The translations under genes and the position numbers were made by a program. 64,000 nt of DNA from assembly GCA_964537715.1 (NCBI GenBank), contig CAZIAH010000007.1, positions 1 to 64,000 on the forward strand, written 5' to 3'. The notes beneath the pieces were generated by a model, which made no database searches, was not told where the DNA came from, and worked only from the letters and a program-made list of their open reading frames with translations. This stretch comes from CAZTZL01 sp964537715 (lineage in GTDB: Bacteria > Zhuqueibacterota > QNDG01 > DSAB01). Positions 54,883-64,000 of this stretch are shown piece by piece; the stretch's first letter is position 1; the number at the start of each line of letters is the position of its first letter.

Positions 54883-54966
54883 GAATCAACGTCCATTCTT
54901 CATCGTAGAATCCTTTGCAGCTATAATTTAATAAACAGAGCATACAATTCAATAGAAAAATAGCGG

Positions 54967-54995
54967 TTGACACTTATTCTTTTATATTCTATCTT
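54967..54995 (+). promoter_or_regulatory. Promoter for pheA
   Basis: Perfect TTGACA at 54967-54972, 17-base spacer, TATCTT at 54990-54995. Transcription should start near 55002, which excludes an upstream open start at 54967 for pheA. Confidence 0.8.
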
Positions 54996-55038
54996 TATTC
55001 ATCCCATCAATCGTTCAGCAAAACACAGGATGAAAAAG

Positions 55039-55863
55039 ATGATTAAAGTTGCTTTTCAGGGAGAAAGAGGCGCCTATAGCGAAGATGCCGCATATCATTT
55101 TTGGCAAAAAAATATCGAAGCGGTAGCGCACAACAAATTCAAGGACATTTTTGACTCGGTTTTGAACAACCGATGCGATTTCGGAATCATCCCTATCGAG
55201 AATTCACTCACAGGAAGCATTCATCAGAACATCGACTTGCTGCTCGATTTTCATCTTTCGATTGTGGGTGAAATCATTCTCAGCATCAAACACTATCTTC
55301 TGGCCTTGCCGAATGTCAAACTCGGAGATATCAAATCGGTCTGTTCGCATCCGCAGGCACTCGAACAGTGTTCCAATTTCCTCGACACTTTGGAAGAAAT
55401 CGAAATCGTTCCCATGTACGATACTGCAGGATCTGCAAGATTTATTGTGGAAAATAATAGACTCGACAGCGCGGCCATCGCAAGTTTAAGAGCAGGACAA
55501 GACTACGGGTTACACGTTCTAAAAAAGGATATCGAAAACAACCATCAGAATTTTACCCGTTTTCTGATTATTTCAAAAACACTTCAAACCCCTAAAAAAG
55601 ACGCAAAAACCTCCATTGTGTTCAGTACAAAAGACATTCCCGGAGCCTTGTTTAAGGCATTAAGCGTTTTTTTTCTGCGGGAAATCAACTTGCTGAAAAT
55701 CGAATCACGTCCCCTACGTAAAGGCCCTTGGAAATACTGGTTTTATCTCGATTTTGATGGAAGCATGCAGGAGGAGTCCTGTCAAAATGCGATCAACCAT
55801 CTGAAAGAAATCACGTCATTTTTAAAAGTGCTTGGTTCTTATTCGAAAGGCAAGATTGTTTGA
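55039..55863 (+). CDS. pheA: Prephenate dehydratase
   Basis: Makes phenylpyruvate for phenylalanine. From the ATG at 55039 it has 274 residues: a periplasmic-binding-protein-like catalytic domain starting VAFQGERGAYSE, IPIENSLTGSIHQN, the catalytic TRF in NFTRFLII, and a C-terminal ACT domain (about 190-270) with ESRP for phenylalanine feedback. It is mono-functional, with no chorismate mutase domain. AGGA precedes this ATG by eight bases; ATG 55030 is the alternative. It is a single-gene unit. Confidence 0.94.
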   Translation: MIKVAFQGERGAYSEDAAYHFWQKNIEAVAHNKFKDIFDSVLNNRCDFGIIPIENSLTGSIHQNIDLLLDFHLSIVGEIILSIKHYLLALPNVKLGDIKSVCSHPQALEQCSNFLDTLEEIEIVPMYDTAGSARFIVENNRLDSAAIASLRAGQDYGLHVLKKDIENNHQNFTRFLIISKTLQTPKKDAKTSIVFSTKDIPGALFKALSVFFLREINLLKIESRPLRKGPWKYWFYLDFDGSMQEESCQNAINHLKEITSFLKVLGSYSKGKIV

Positions 55864-55909
55864 TGTTTGTGCAGCCAAGTTTCGCAGATTTTCCGACGAA
55901 TATTCTATC

Positions 55910-56269
55910 CTAGTTGTCATCCAATATTTTCAAAATCTCTTTGAGATCATGGGAAATTTCATCCATAAATTTCCGTTTTTCTGTTCGATGCTTGTATTCG
56001 ATCTTCTCATCCAGATCAAAATGGGCGTCTGCATTCAAAAGAAGGGCAACTATCTTTTCATCTTTGTACCCGGCATCTTTCAGTTTTTTGATTTGAAGTA
56101 TGGTATCCAGATCACGCTGACGAAACAACCGTCTTCCGGCCTTGCTTTTGACAGGGCGAAGCAACGGAAATTTTTCTTCCCACAGTCTCAGGGTCTGAGC
56201 AGAAATCTGCGTGATTTTCCTGACATCACGCACCGTATAATAGAGTCTTCTGATCGTCAAATTCGGCAT
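55910..56269 (-). CDS. MerR-family transcriptional regulator
   Basis: A 119-residue protein with a MerR winged helix at 12-80 (YYTVRDVRKITQISAQTLRLWEEKFP, then RRLFRQRDL) and a short charged C-terminal helix. It has no cysteines for metal sensing, so the signal is unknown. The start at 56269 has GAGG six bases upstream; a longer frame to 56338 would overlap the deacetylase. Convergent with pheA. Confidence 0.88.
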   Translation of the reverse strand: MPNLTIRRLYYTVRDVRKITQISAQTLRLWEEKFPLLRPVKSKAGRRLFRQRDLDTILQIKKLKDAGYKDEKIVALLLNADAHFDLDEKIEYKHRTEKRKFMDEISHDLKEILKILDDN

Positions 56270-56300
56270 ATTTGACCTCGATAAAAACACTATGGTTGAT

Positions 56301-57098
56301 CTATGAATATTCTCCTTTTTTAAGCAGCATGGTTCCATAAGAACCGAGACTGACCATCCGAAGTTTTACATTTTCCAGAAATGTCCAGGGAGATTGCTCC
56401 AGTTTCGCTCTGAGATTCCACATCGCATCAAAAAGATAACAGGCTTTTCTTTCCAAAATGAACTTTTCTTTTTCCATGTCCAGATTTTTCTTAAAATAAC
56501 TACATCCTTTTCGATAATGGCATTGAATTGCCGTGTCGATGACCCTGTTATTGTATCTTCCGAACGGAAAAGAAATAAACTGTACTTTGTATCCGATACG
56601 ATCTTCGATCTCTTTCCGGGAATGCGACAATTCCTGGTATAAGCATTCATTTTTGACCTGGGTTAAATCCACATGAGACACGCCATGTGATTCGATCTCG
56701 AATCCCAACTTTTTCAGCTCCGCAAGCTGATTCCATGAGAGATGCCTAAATTTTTTTCCTCCTAAATTGACATCCCAGTTATTCAAGCAATCGACAAACC
56801 GGGAAATAACAAATATCGTCCCCGTGAATCCATATTCCAGCATCGACGGTACGGCATACCGATAAATGCTCTCATACGCATCATCGAAAGTAAGAACAAC
56901 CGGTTTCTCGGGCAATGAAAATGTGTGATCGACCAACTGGTTGAGAGAAATAGTACGATATCCGTTTTTTTTCAGAAAATGCAGTATTTGTTGAAATTGA
57001 CCGGGGGTGTTTCGTGTCACCCCCAGTTCAAATTCCCTGTCAACTTTATGGAAGGTAAGAATCGGAACATGTTTTTTATCTTGTCTGTTCAAATTCAA
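56301..57098 (-). CDS. Polysaccharide deacetylase (NodB/CE4 fold)
   Basis: A 265-residue protein. NodB motif 1 is VVLTFDDAYESIY (metal/base aspartates, about 77) and motif 2 is ESHGVSHVDLT (H-x3-H, about 148). No signal peptide or membrane segment is visible, so it may act in the cytoplasm or be exported another way. Possible substrates are peptidoglycan or other N-acetylated glycans. It lies 45 bases after pnp and 31 before the MerR gene. Confidence 0.88.
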   Translation of the reverse strand: MNLNRQDKKHVPILTFHKVDREFELGVTRNTPGQFQQILHFLKKNGYRTISLNQLVDHTFSLPEKPVVLTFDDAYESIYRYAVPSMLEYGFTGTIFVISRFVDCLNNWDVNLGGKKFRHLSWNQLAELKKLGFEIESHGVSHVDLTQVKNECLYQELSHSRKEIEDRIGYKVQFISFPFGRYNNRVIDTAIQCHYRKGCSYFKKNLDMEKEKFILERKACYLFDAMWNLRAKLEQSPWTFLENVKLRMVSLGSYGTMLLKKGEYS

Positions 57099-57143
57099 CT
57101 CAAATGATTGAACGAAACAAATTGTCGTCCAATGAAATCGATT

Positions 57144-59237
57144 TTAATCTTGCTGGTTCTTCATTTTCAAGACAGCTTTTCGGCTGAGATCGAATTTCCC
57201 TTCCGGACTGATATTGAGCAATTTGACTTCAATCACATCCCCTAATTTCAAATGATCCTCCACACGATTAACGCGCTGAGGCGCAATCTCAGAAATGTGA
57301 AGTAATCCCTCCTTGCCGGGAAGTATTTCCAAAAAAGCACCAAAATTGGTGATCTTCTTTACCTTGCCTTTATAGATCTTACCGATTTCAGGTTTTTGTA
57401 CCAAATTCTCGATCATCTCTTTTGCGATCTGGCAGGAATGGACATCTGCGGATGCGATTTGAACGATTCCATCGTCGTCGATATTGATTTCGGCTCCCGA
57501 TTTCTCGATAATCTCCCGGATCATCTTGCCACCCGGTCCGATCACCAGACCGATATCGTCCGTATCAATTCTCATTGAAAAAATTCTTGGTGCATAGGGA
57601 GAAAGATCTTCTTTTGATTTTGAGATAGTCTGATCCATGATGTCCAGAATTTTCATCCTGGCGCGGTTGGCTTTTTCTAGCGCTTTTGTGAGAAGCTCGG
57701 ATGAAACACCCTTGATTTTGATATCCATCTGGCATGAGGTAATGCCCTTTTTCGTACCAGCCACCTTAAAATCCATATCACCTAAATGATCCTCGTCACC
57801 AATGATATCGGTCAGAATGGCTACCCTTTTTTCTTCCTTGATCAGTCCCATTGCAATCCCGGCCACGGCTTCTTTCACAGGAATGCCGGCATCCATCATG
57901 GAAAGTGATCCGGCACACACGGTAGCCATGGAAGACGATCCATTGGATTCGAGAATATCCGAAACGATGCGGATCGTATAGGGAAAGGTCTCTTCGGATG
58001 GAATGATCGGTTTGAGCGCCCGCTCGGCTAAATTTCCGTGTCCGATTTCCCGCCGGCTGGGTCCCCGAAACGGTTTGACTTCTCCGACACTGAACGACGG
58101 AAAATTGTAGTGCAGCATATAGGTTTTCCATGATTCTCCGTCGAGACCCTCGATCCGCTGTTCATCCACCTTTGTGCCCAGTGTGACCGCGGTCAGACTC
58201 TGCGTTTCACCTCTCGTGAAAAGTGCGGATCCGTGGGTTCTCGGGAGTACCGAAATTTCACAGGTAATATCCCGGATGTCGTCATAGCCTCTGCCATCGA
58301 TTCTTACTTTTTTATCGAGTATCATTTTTCTCATAAGTTCTTTTTCAGTATCAAAAAACAGCTCTCCAATGACAAGTTCCTGTTCGGGATAAGTTTCGAC
58401 CAACTGTTCCTGAACCGCTTTCAGGGACTGGTGCACGATTTCTGATCTTTCCTGTTTATTCTTGATTCCCACAATTTTCTCGAATGCTTTTTTGGCCTCG
58501 GTGGCAACGATTTTTTTCATTTCTTCGTCGACCGAGGTCTCTTCTATCACTGTTTTTGCTTTGCAGACTTCCTTGATAACTGCTTTTTGCATTTCGATAA
58601 TTTTTTTAATTGCTTCGTGTCCAAATTCAAGTGCGGAAACCAGATCCGCTTCGGAAATCTCAAACGCTTCCCCTTCGACCATGGCAATTGCATCTTCGGA
58701 AGCGGCAACCACGATATTGACATCGCTTTTCTCGATCTGGCTGAAAGTCGGATTGGCAATGAACTGCCCGCCGATTCTTCCAACCCGCACAGCAGCGACA
58801 GGACCGTCGAATGGAATTTCAGAGATGGAAATGGCCGCGGAAGCGCCGATGGTTCCCAACACATCGGCATCGTTTTCCTTGTCCGAGGACAGAACGGTAA
58901 TGACGACCTGCACCTCATGGTGGTAATTCTTTGGGAAAAGCGGACGAATGGGGCGGTCGATCAACCTGGCGCTCAGCACTTCTTTTTCGGAGGGTCTGCC
59001 TTCTCGTTTGAAAAATCCCCCGGGTATCTTTCCGGCGGCGTATGCTTTCTCCCGATATTCCACGGAAAGGGGGAAAAAACCCCTGCTTTCAATCGGCTCT
59101 CTGCTCGCACAGACAGTCGCCAGAATCACCGTATCGCCATACCGGACGAGTGCAGAACCGTTGCTTTGTTTGGCCAGCTTGCCGGTTTCTATACCTAATG
59201 TTCTTTCCCCCAATTCAATACTCTTTTTACATAACAT
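57144..59237 (-). CDS. pnp: Polyribonucleotide nucleotidyltransferase (PNPase)
   Basis: Phosphorolytic 3'-5' exoribonuclease of 697 residues. It has two RNase PH domains (about 10-215 and 315-540) joined by a helical domain, with FFKREGRPSEKE and ERALKPIIPSEETFPYTIR. KH (about 555-610, IGPGGKMIREI) and S1 (about 620-690, GKVKKITNFGAFLEI) RNA-binding domains follow. AGGAG precedes the ATG. It follows rpsO as in many bacteria. Confidence 0.97.
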   Translation of the reverse strand: MLCKKSIELGERTLGIETGKLAKQSNGSALVRYGDTVILATVCASREPIESRGFFPLSVEYREKAYAAGKIPGGFFKREGRPSEKEVLSARLIDRPIRPLFPKNYHHEVQVVITVLSSDKENDADVLGTIGASAAISISEIPFDGPVAAVRVGRIGGQFIANPTFSQIEKSDVNIVVAASEDAIAMVEGEAFEISEADLVSALEFGHEAIKKIIEMQKAVIKEVCKAKTVIEETSVDEEMKKIVATEAKKAFEKIVGIKNKQERSEIVHQSLKAVQEQLVETYPEQELVIGELFFDTEKELMRKMILDKKVRIDGRGYDDIRDITCEISVLPRTHGSALFTRGETQSLTAVTLGTKVDEQRIEGLDGESWKTYMLHYNFPSFSVGEVKPFRGPSRREIGHGNLAERALKPIIPSEETFPYTIRIVSDILESNGSSSMATVCAGSLSMMDAGIPVKEAVAGIAMGLIKEEKRVAILTDIIGDEDHLGDMDFKVAGTKKGITSCQMDIKIKGVSSELLTKALEKANRARMKILDIMDQTISKSKEDLSPYAPRIFSMRIDTDDIGLVIGPGGKMIREIIEKSGAEINIDDDGIVQIASADVHSCQIAKEMIENLVQKPEIGKIYKGKVKKITNFGAFLEILPGKEGLLHISEIAPQRVNRVEDHLKLGDVIEVKLLNISPEGKFDLSRKAVLKMKNQQD

Positions 59238-59333
59238 ATAAATTAACTCCTAAAAAAACAATCAATTGGACAAATCAATCACTATTGATCGTTTCCCATT
59301 TGATTGTATGATAAATCCATGAATACGGTTTGT

Positions 59334-59603
59334 CTAACGCCGTATTCCCAAATCTTTAATCAAACCTCGATACTTCTCAATGTCCGAACGGATCAAATAA
59401 TCGAGGAGTCTTCTTCGCTGACCGACCAGTTTCAGCAACCCTCTCCGCGAATGGTGGTCTTTTTGATGTACTTTGAAGTGTTCGGTCAGATGTTCGATTC
59501 TTTTGGTCAGAAGCGCAATTTGAACTTCCGTTCTCCCCGTATCCTGGGAATTTTGTCCGAATTTGCCGATCAAATCCTGCTTAGATACATTGTTCAAACC
59601 CAT
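59334..59603 (-). CDS. rpsO: Small ribosomal subunit protein uS15
   Basis: Ribosomal protein S15, 89 residues, with DTGRTEVQIALLTKRI and HHSRRGLLKLVGQRRRLLDYL. The ribosome site AGGAGG lies seven bases before the ATG. In the 96-base gap to pnp a small hairpin (59274-59289, ATCAAT-CACT-ATTGAT) could be a processing site. Confidence 0.96.
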   Translation of the reverse strand: MGLNNVSKQDLIGKFGQNSQDTGRTEVQIALLTKRIEHLTEHFKVHQKDHHSRRGLLKLVGQRRRLLDYLIRSDIEKYRGLIKDLGIRR

Positions 59604-59612
59604 GTATTCCTC

Positions 59613-60551
59613 CTATGCAATTTTCGATAATATCTTGATACTTTTTTCCCTGTCTTTTTTAATTTCAGAAACCATCACATCGATGTTTTCAAACTTTTTT
59701 TCTTCTCTGATAAAATCTATGAATTCAACAGTTAACTCCTGATCATACAAATCACCCTGAAAATCATGCAAATGAATCTCGATCTGTCTTTGGCTTCCGT
59801 TCACAGTGGGACGTGTACCAATGTAACACACCCCCTGAAAACGATCCTGTTCTGTGTGAACCAGCACGGCATAGATGCCGTTCCGCGGAATCAATTTCTG
59901 ATGATCTTCTGACTGAAAAAGATTGGCCGTCGGGACACCCCATTGCCTTGCCATTTCCTCGCCTTTTTTTACGATACCGCGAATCGAGTAATTGCTGCCC
60001 AGCATTCGGTTGGCGTTTCGTATCTCACCCTGATAAAGCAATTGACGAATCCGCGTGCTGCTGACCACTTCCTTACCAATCCGAACCGGCTTTACTACGT
60101 GAACGGAAAACCCCAGTTTTTTACCGAGATTGATCAGAAAATTACGGTCGCCTTTGCGGTGGCTTCCGAATGCATGATCATACCCAATGACAAATTCATG
60201 AATTTCCATTTTATCGAGAAGCATTTCTTTTAAAAACAATTCGGGTTCATATTGCGACAATGTTCGGGTAAATGGAATGAGTAAAACATTTCTTACTCCC
60301 AACGATTCCATGATTGTGACCTTCTCATTCAAAGTGGTCAGATTCTCAATCGGACCGTTTCCATCTTTGATCACTTTTAAGGGGTGTTTATCAAACGTAA
60401 CAATTAGAGAATTCCCTTCCAGTTTTTCTGCACGTTCGACCAAGTATTGAATGATCTGTCGATGTCCATTGTGGACCCCATCAAAAGTTCCCAACGTTAC
60501 AACCACACGTTTCAAACGGGGAATATCAGAACGATACGGATATACATTCAT
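59613..60551 (-). CDS. ribF: Bifunctional riboflavin kinase/FAD synthetase
   Basis: Makes FMN and FAD. The 312-residue protein has an N-terminal adenylyltransferase domain with GTFDGVHNGHRQ (21-32) and a C-terminal kinase domain from about 180 with WGVPTANLF and GTRPTVNGSQRQIEIHL. The start overlaps truB by 26 bases. Confidence 0.95.
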   Translation of the reverse strand: MNVYPYRSDIPRLKRVVVTLGTFDGVHNGHRQIIQYLVERAEKLEGNSLIVTFDKHPLKVIKDGNGPIENLTTLNEKVTIMESLGVRNVLLIPFTRTLSQYEPELFLKEMLLDKMEIHEFVIGYDHAFGSHRKGDRNFLINLGKKLGFSVHVVKPVRIGKEVVSSTRIRQLLYQGEIRNANRMLGSNYSIRGIVKKGEEMARQWGVPTANLFQSEDHQKLIPRNGIYAVLVHTEQDRFQGVCYIGTRPTVNGSQRQIEIHLHDFQGDLYDQELTVEFIDFIREEKKFENIDVMVSEIKKDREKSIKILSKIA

Positions 60552-61239
60552 CAGCGTTGCACAATGATTCTATTTTTTCAAGCGAACAGGATTCTTCCAG
60601 TTTGTATGGTCCGACACGGGTTCTTTTTAAAGCGGACAAAAAAGCACCTGTGCCCAAATGATTTCCGATATCTCTTGCCAGAGCGCGTATATAGGTCCCC
60701 TTCGAGCAAGTAATTTGAATCGTCAGTTCTGGATTGTTCCAGTCTAACAGATCGATTTGATGTATATAAACCTCTCGCGGTTCCCGATGGATACGGATTC
60801 CCTTTCTGGCCATTCGATACAATCTTTTGCCGTTTTTTTTGATCGCAGAATACATCGGCGGTGTCTGATGAATTCTCCCGCAGAATTTCCGAAGTGTTTC
60901 AACGATCTGTTCGGTTGAAAAATGACCGACCTTCTGACGGGAGATGATCTTTCCTTCCCCATCGTCCGTATCCGTACACGTACCGAGTTCGATGGTGCCG
61001 ATATAAGTTTTTCCCCATTCGATCATTTTTGAAACCTGCTTGGTTGCACGGCCGAGACAGAGAAGCAAAACACCAGTTGCCCGGGGATCCAGAGTACCCG
61101 CATGTCCGACTTTATTAAAATGTGTCCACTTTCTGACGAGATTGACGACATGAAACGAGGTCATACCCAAGGGTTTGTTGATATTCAGAATTCCGCCGTT
61201 TTCACGATCGATCGCAAATGTATCGAAAAATCGTTCCAT
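60526..61239 (-). CDS. truB: tRNA pseudouridine-55 synthase
   Basis: A 237-residue pseudouridine synthase of the TruB type. ILNINKPLGMTSFHVV is at 17-32 and catalytic D51 in HAGTLDPRATG. It is shorter than Escherichia coli TruB; the C-terminal PUA domain is missing or very reduced. It lies two bases after nrnA. Confidence 0.94.
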   Translation of the reverse strand: MERFFDTFAIDRENGGILNINKPLGMTSFHVVNLVRKWTHFNKVGHAGTLDPRATGVLLLCLGRATKQVSKMIEWGKTYIGTIELGTCTDTDDGEGKIISRQKVGHFSTEQIVETLRKFCGRIHQTPPMYSAIKKNGKRLYRMARKGIRIHREPREVYIHQIDLLDWNNPELTIQITCSKGTYIRALARDIGNHLGTGAFLSALKRTRVGPYKLEESCSLEKIESLCNADECISVSF

Positions 61240-61241
61240 AA

Positions 61242-62225
61242 TTATAAATAAATTTTTATCCGATTCAGAATCCTGTTTTTCACATCGTCCAGTTTGCCTT
61301 CAATGCAACATCCAGATGCCCGACTGTGTCCTCCGCCGTTGAAATATTTGGAAACTTCATTGACGTCTACTTTTCTTTTTGAACGAAAACTCACACGATA
61401 AAAATCTTCCTTTTCTTCCAACATAAAAAAGACGACTTCCGTATCTTCTATCGTGAGTAAATAATCGACAAATCCTTCGGTATCGACTTCTCCATTCTGC
61501 GTCAAATCCTTACAACTCAAATGAATGGAAGAAATGGCCCCGTCACAATAAAATTCAAGCGTGTTCAAAGCTGCGGCCAAAGCCTTCAAAGTATCGATGG
61601 AATTTCTGAAATAGAGATTCGAAGCAATCACATCCGGTTTCGCGCCGTGTTTGACCATTTCCGCACAGATCGAGAGAGAACGATAGGTAGTATTGGGAAA
61701 TACAAACTTGCCCGTGTCACTCATGATGCCGGTATAAATTAATGTCGCTGTCTCCGGAGAAAGTGGGATGTTCCATTGAGAAAACAGCGTATAGACAATT
61801 TCAACCGTACTGCTCTCTGTGGAATCGACAAGATTGAATTGTCCGAAAAATTGATTCCCCGGATGATGATCGATATTGATGATTATCGAATCCTTCGAAC
61901 TATATTTTTTAACACAACCGATCCGGTCCAGATTCGAACAATCCATGACAACCAGACATCGGGGTTGAAAGGCACATCCTTCTTTATTGCCATTTTCAAC
62001 TGTTTTGATCCCTGGGAGAAAATTCAATTTTCTCGGTATTTCATCATCGACATAAACACAAAAACGTTTTTTCAGGAATCGCAAAATAGAAGCAAAAAGA
62101 AGAATGGATGTGATTGAATCTCCATCCGAACGGATATGGGTCGTAATTAAAAAATCATCTGCCTGCTCCACAAACGACTTGATTTCTAAAAAACGGTCTA
62201 AATGTTTCTTGGCTTGACACTCCAT
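61242..62225 (-). CDS. nrnA: DHH/DHHA1 phosphoesterase, NrnA-like
   Basis: A 327-residue protein with DHH-domain motifs HIRSDGDS, VMDCSN and INIDHHPGN, and DHHA1 GGGHSRASGC near the C terminus. Members hydrolyse short oligoribonucleotides, pAp or c-di-AMP-derived pApA. The placement between rbfA and truB is conserved in many bacteria and fits a role in RNA turnover. Confidence 0.92.
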   Translation of the reverse strand: MECQAKKHLDRFLEIKSFVEQADDFLITTHIRSDGDSITSILLFASILRFLKKRFCVYVDDEIPRKLNFLPGIKTVENGNKEGCAFQPRCLVVMDCSNLDRIGCVKKYSSKDSIIINIDHHPGNQFFGQFNLVDSTESSTVEIVYTLFSQWNIPLSPETATLIYTGIMSDTGKFVFPNTTYRSLSICAEMVKHGAKPDVIASNLYFRNSIDTLKALAAALNTLEFYCDGAISSIHLSCKDLTQNGEVDTEGFVDYLLTIEDTEVVFFMLEEKEDFYRVSFRSKRKVDVNEVSKYFNGGGHSRASGCCIEGKLDDVKNRILNRIKIYL

Positions 62226-62235
62226 GATTTATTTT

Positions 62236-62598
62236 CTAACTTTCACCCTTTATATCTGTAGACTCCAGTGATTTTAATAAATGGTCGATATGTTCTTGAT
62301 AATCCAAAGTTTCATCAATATAAAAATTGACGATAGGCGCATAACGCAGTCTCAATCTGGAACCGATTTCGTTCTGGATATAGGTTCTCGCCTGATTTAA
62401 TCCTTCTATCGATTTGTCTTTTTGTTCACGGTTCCCAAGCACGCTGAAATAGACTTTCGCATTTCTCAGATCGCTCGACACCCGAACATTCGTGATGGTA
62501 ACGAATCCAATGCGGGGATCTTTGATTCGTGTCTGCAGCATATTGCCGATTTCATTCTTAATCTGCATGGCCACTTTTTTAGATCGATTGGACGACAT
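62236..62598 (-). CDS. rbfA: 30S ribosome-binding factor A
   Basis: A 120-residue KH-like protein for 16S rRNA 5'-end maturation, with KVAMQIKNEIGNML and VTITNVRVSSDLRNAKVYFSV. It lies two bases after the DUF503 gene in the infB operon. Confidence 0.94.
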   Translation of the reverse strand: MSSNRSKKVAMQIKNEIGNMLQTRIKDPRIGFVTITNVRVSSDLRNAKVYFSVLGNREQKDKSIEGLNQARTYIQNEIGSRLRLRYAPIVNFYIDETLDYQEHIDHLLKSLESTDIKGES

Positions 62599-62600
62599 TT

Positions 62601-62882
62601 CTAAAATATCTCAATGACCTGATCGATAATTTCAATTCGATCTTCTTTGGAAACAACCCCCACGACTTTGCTTAACGTTTCGTCGATGAACCGCCGGTTA
62701 TTCGAAACGCATGCAATCCCTAAAATTGAACGCTGCCATTTATCCAAAAAATCGACCTCCGCAACCGAAACATTAAACAGATTCCGGATTCTTGTCTTGA
62801 TGCTTTTCAGGACAAAACGTTTCTCTTTCAATGAACCTGCTCCGGGCAAAAACAATTCGATTTGAATGGTGCCGATCAGCAT
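62601..62882 (-). CDS. DUF503 family protein (YlxP-like)
   Basis: A 93-residue protein with LPGAGSLKEKRFVLKSIKTR and AEVDFLDKWQRSILGIACVSN, the two family signatures. It is commonly located between infB and rbfA, as here, and is thought to assist ribosome maturation. Its ATG shares one base with the infB stop (TAATG). Confidence 0.9.
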   Translation of the reverse strand: MLIGTIQIELFLPGAGSLKEKRFVLKSIKTRIRNLFNVSVAEVDFLDKWQRSILGIACVSNNRRFIDETLSKVVGVVSKEDRIEIIDQVIEIF

Positions 62883-64000
62883 TATTTTAACGTTCTTGCC
62901 GTTTCGACAATTCGATAGGCTTCGATTTTATCGTCCACCTGGACATCATTAAAACCTTCAAGGGTAATACCACATTCGAACCCACTGGTCACTTCCTTGA
63001 CATCTTCCTTGAACCGTTTAAGCGAAGATATTTTTCCTTCGTGAATGACTTCGTTGTTGCGAAGCAGCCGCGCCAGACTCTTTCTGACGACTTTTCCGGA
63101 AACCACAAAACAGCCGGCAATGTTGCCAACTTTGGATGCTTTAAAAATGTCCCGTATCTCCACTGTACCAATAATTTCTTCGCTCAATTCAGGTTCGAGC
63201 AATCCGGAAAGTGCCAGTTTTACATCGTTCACAACGTCATAAATGACCTTGTAAAGACGAATGTCCACATTTTCCTTTTGTGCGAGTTCCTTTGCTTTGA
63301 CCGTGGGCGAAACGTGAAATCCGATAATGACCGCCTGAGAAGCTTCCGCCAACAGGACATCCGATTCGACAATGGCCCCGACACCTTTATGAATAATCCG
63401 GACGGAAACATCCTCGTTCCCCAGATCCATGAGTGAATCGCTCAGTGCCTCCACGGATCCGTCCACATCCGCCTTGATAATGATGGAAAGCTCCTTGACG
63501 ATTCCTTCTGCAATCTGTTTCGAAATCTGATCCAGGGTCAATCGCTTGATCTGCCGGAAACTCTGTTCTCTGCGGAGCTGCTGCCGCTTTAGTCCGATTT
63601 CTCTCGCCTGTTGTTCCGATTCCACCACAGAGAATACATCACCTGCCTGGGGAACCCCGTTGAAACCTAAAACCTGAACGGGTGTAGAAGGCGGCGCCTC
63701 AGTAACCGGCTGATTTCTTTCATCAAACATGGCCCTGACTCTGCCGTACTGCTGACCGGCCACAAAAGGTTGTCCTTTTTTCAGTGTGCCCTTTTTGACT
63801 AAAATGCTTCCGACGATGCCCCGTCCATGTTCAACGCGGGTCTCAATGATCACCGCTTTTGCCAGACAATCCGGGTTTGCTTTCAATTCGAGAATTTCCG
63901 ATTCGAGCAGAATCAACTCCAATAGATGGTCCACATTTTGACCGGTCTTTGCAGAAATTTCCACGCACTGTACTTTGCCACCCCACTCTTCAACAAGCAC
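62882..64000 (-). CDS. infB: Translation initiation factor IF-2, C-terminal part (cut by window edge)
   Basis: The last 372 residues or so of IF-2; the gene runs on past 64000, so the true start and most of the GTPase domain are not seen. It starts within the end of the G domain (CVEISAKTGQNVDHLLELIL, carrying the SAKTG G5 motif). Domain II (VEHGRGIVGSILVKKGTLKKG), the IF-2 linker domain and the C-terminal fMet-tRNA-binding domain with GFECGITLEGFNDVQVDD follow. Confidence 0.95.
   Translation of the reverse strand: MLVEEWGGKVQCVEISAKTGQNVDHLLELILLESEILELKANPDCLAKAVIIETRVEHGRGIVGSILVKKGTLKKGQPFVAGQQYGRVRAMFDERNQPVTEAPPSTPVQVLGFNGVPQAGDVFSVVESEQQAREIGLKRQQLRREQSFRQIKRLTLDQISKQIAEGIVKELSIIIKADVDGSVEALSDSLMDLGNEDVSVRIIHKGVGAIVESDVLLAEASQAVIIGFHVSPTVKAKELAQKENVDIRLYKVIYDVVNDVKLALSGLLEPELSEEIIGTVEIRDIFKASKVGNIAGCFVVSGKVVRKSLARLLRNNEVIHEGKISSLKRFKEDVKEVTSGFECGITLEGFNDVQVDDKIEAYRIVETARTLK

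Noticed and set aside
59274..59289. Hairpin between rpsO and pnp as a terminator
   Set aside because: Only six mostly A-T pairs and no following U-run; at best an RNA-processing site.
1..64000. tRNA or rRNA genes and CRISPR arrays
   Set aside because: No cloverleaf, rRNA core sequence or regularly spaced repeats were seen in the spacers; a tRNA search program would settle it.

Overview
The window reads as chromosomal sequence of a didermic (Gram-negative-type) bacterium of moderate GC content. Outer-membrane logic is shown by the LolC and LolD lipoprotein-export proteins, a PpiD-type periplasmic chaperone and lipid-linked glycan genes. A Firmicutes-like McsA-McsB-ClpC protein-arginine-phosphorylation module sits beside them. 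Together with the polyferredoxin/DUF362 pair this points to a less-studied diderm lineage (FCB-, KSB1- or Desulfobacterota-like). The phylum cannot be fixed by reading alone. No rRNA, tRNA or CRISPR was recognised.

Layout. 1-55 is the end of an insertion sequence (IS). 67-750 is an OmpR-type regulator with a degenerate receiver. 1042-12101 (minus strand) is one long transcription unit from a promoter at about 12160-12188: lysS-lolC-lolD-mcsA-mcsB-clpC-DUF362-polyferredoxin-cdsA. 12294-20745 (minus) is a lysine/meso-diaminopimelate and cell-wall operon: M20 deacylase-lysC-dapB-dapA-dapD-alr-leuC-prfB. It ends in an intrinsic terminator, and prfB carries the programmed +1 frameshift. 20746-21235 holds a repeat cassette and a terminator. 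21236-25344 (minus) is uxaC-coaE-manC-ptsN-zinc ribbon. ychF (plus), an AT-rich orphan membrane protein, and purD/uvrB follow. A complete IS with a DDE transposase occupies about 30700-31944, just upstream of an intact uvrB promoter.

32121-33941 is ppiD (plus). 33975-38599 (minus) is a four-gene surface-glycan cassette: GT-C membrane enzyme, PLP sugar transaminase, NeuD/PglD-type acyltransferase, and GT2 polyprenyl-phosphate glycosyltransferase. Its logic resembles the ArnB/ArnC/ArnT pathway. 38712-45026 is a complete trp operon in the order trpD-C-F-B-A-E-G. In front of it, at 45027-45397, is a well-formed attenuation region: near-consensus promoter, a 25-codon leader peptide with a Trp-Trp-Trp-Cys-Trp run, and two tandem intrinsic terminators with mutually exclusive pairings. 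This is the most striking regulatory signal in the window.

45398-49035 is rplM-rpsI-rpsB-tsf-pyrH-frr. 49239-54882 is rlmH-NUDIX-dinB-mltG-uvrD. pheA (plus) lies at 55039-55863, and a MerR regulator and a polysaccharide deacetylase at 55910-57098. 57144-64000 is the classical infB-DUF503-rbfA-nrnA-truB-ribF-rpsO-pnp cluster, with infB cut by the window edge.
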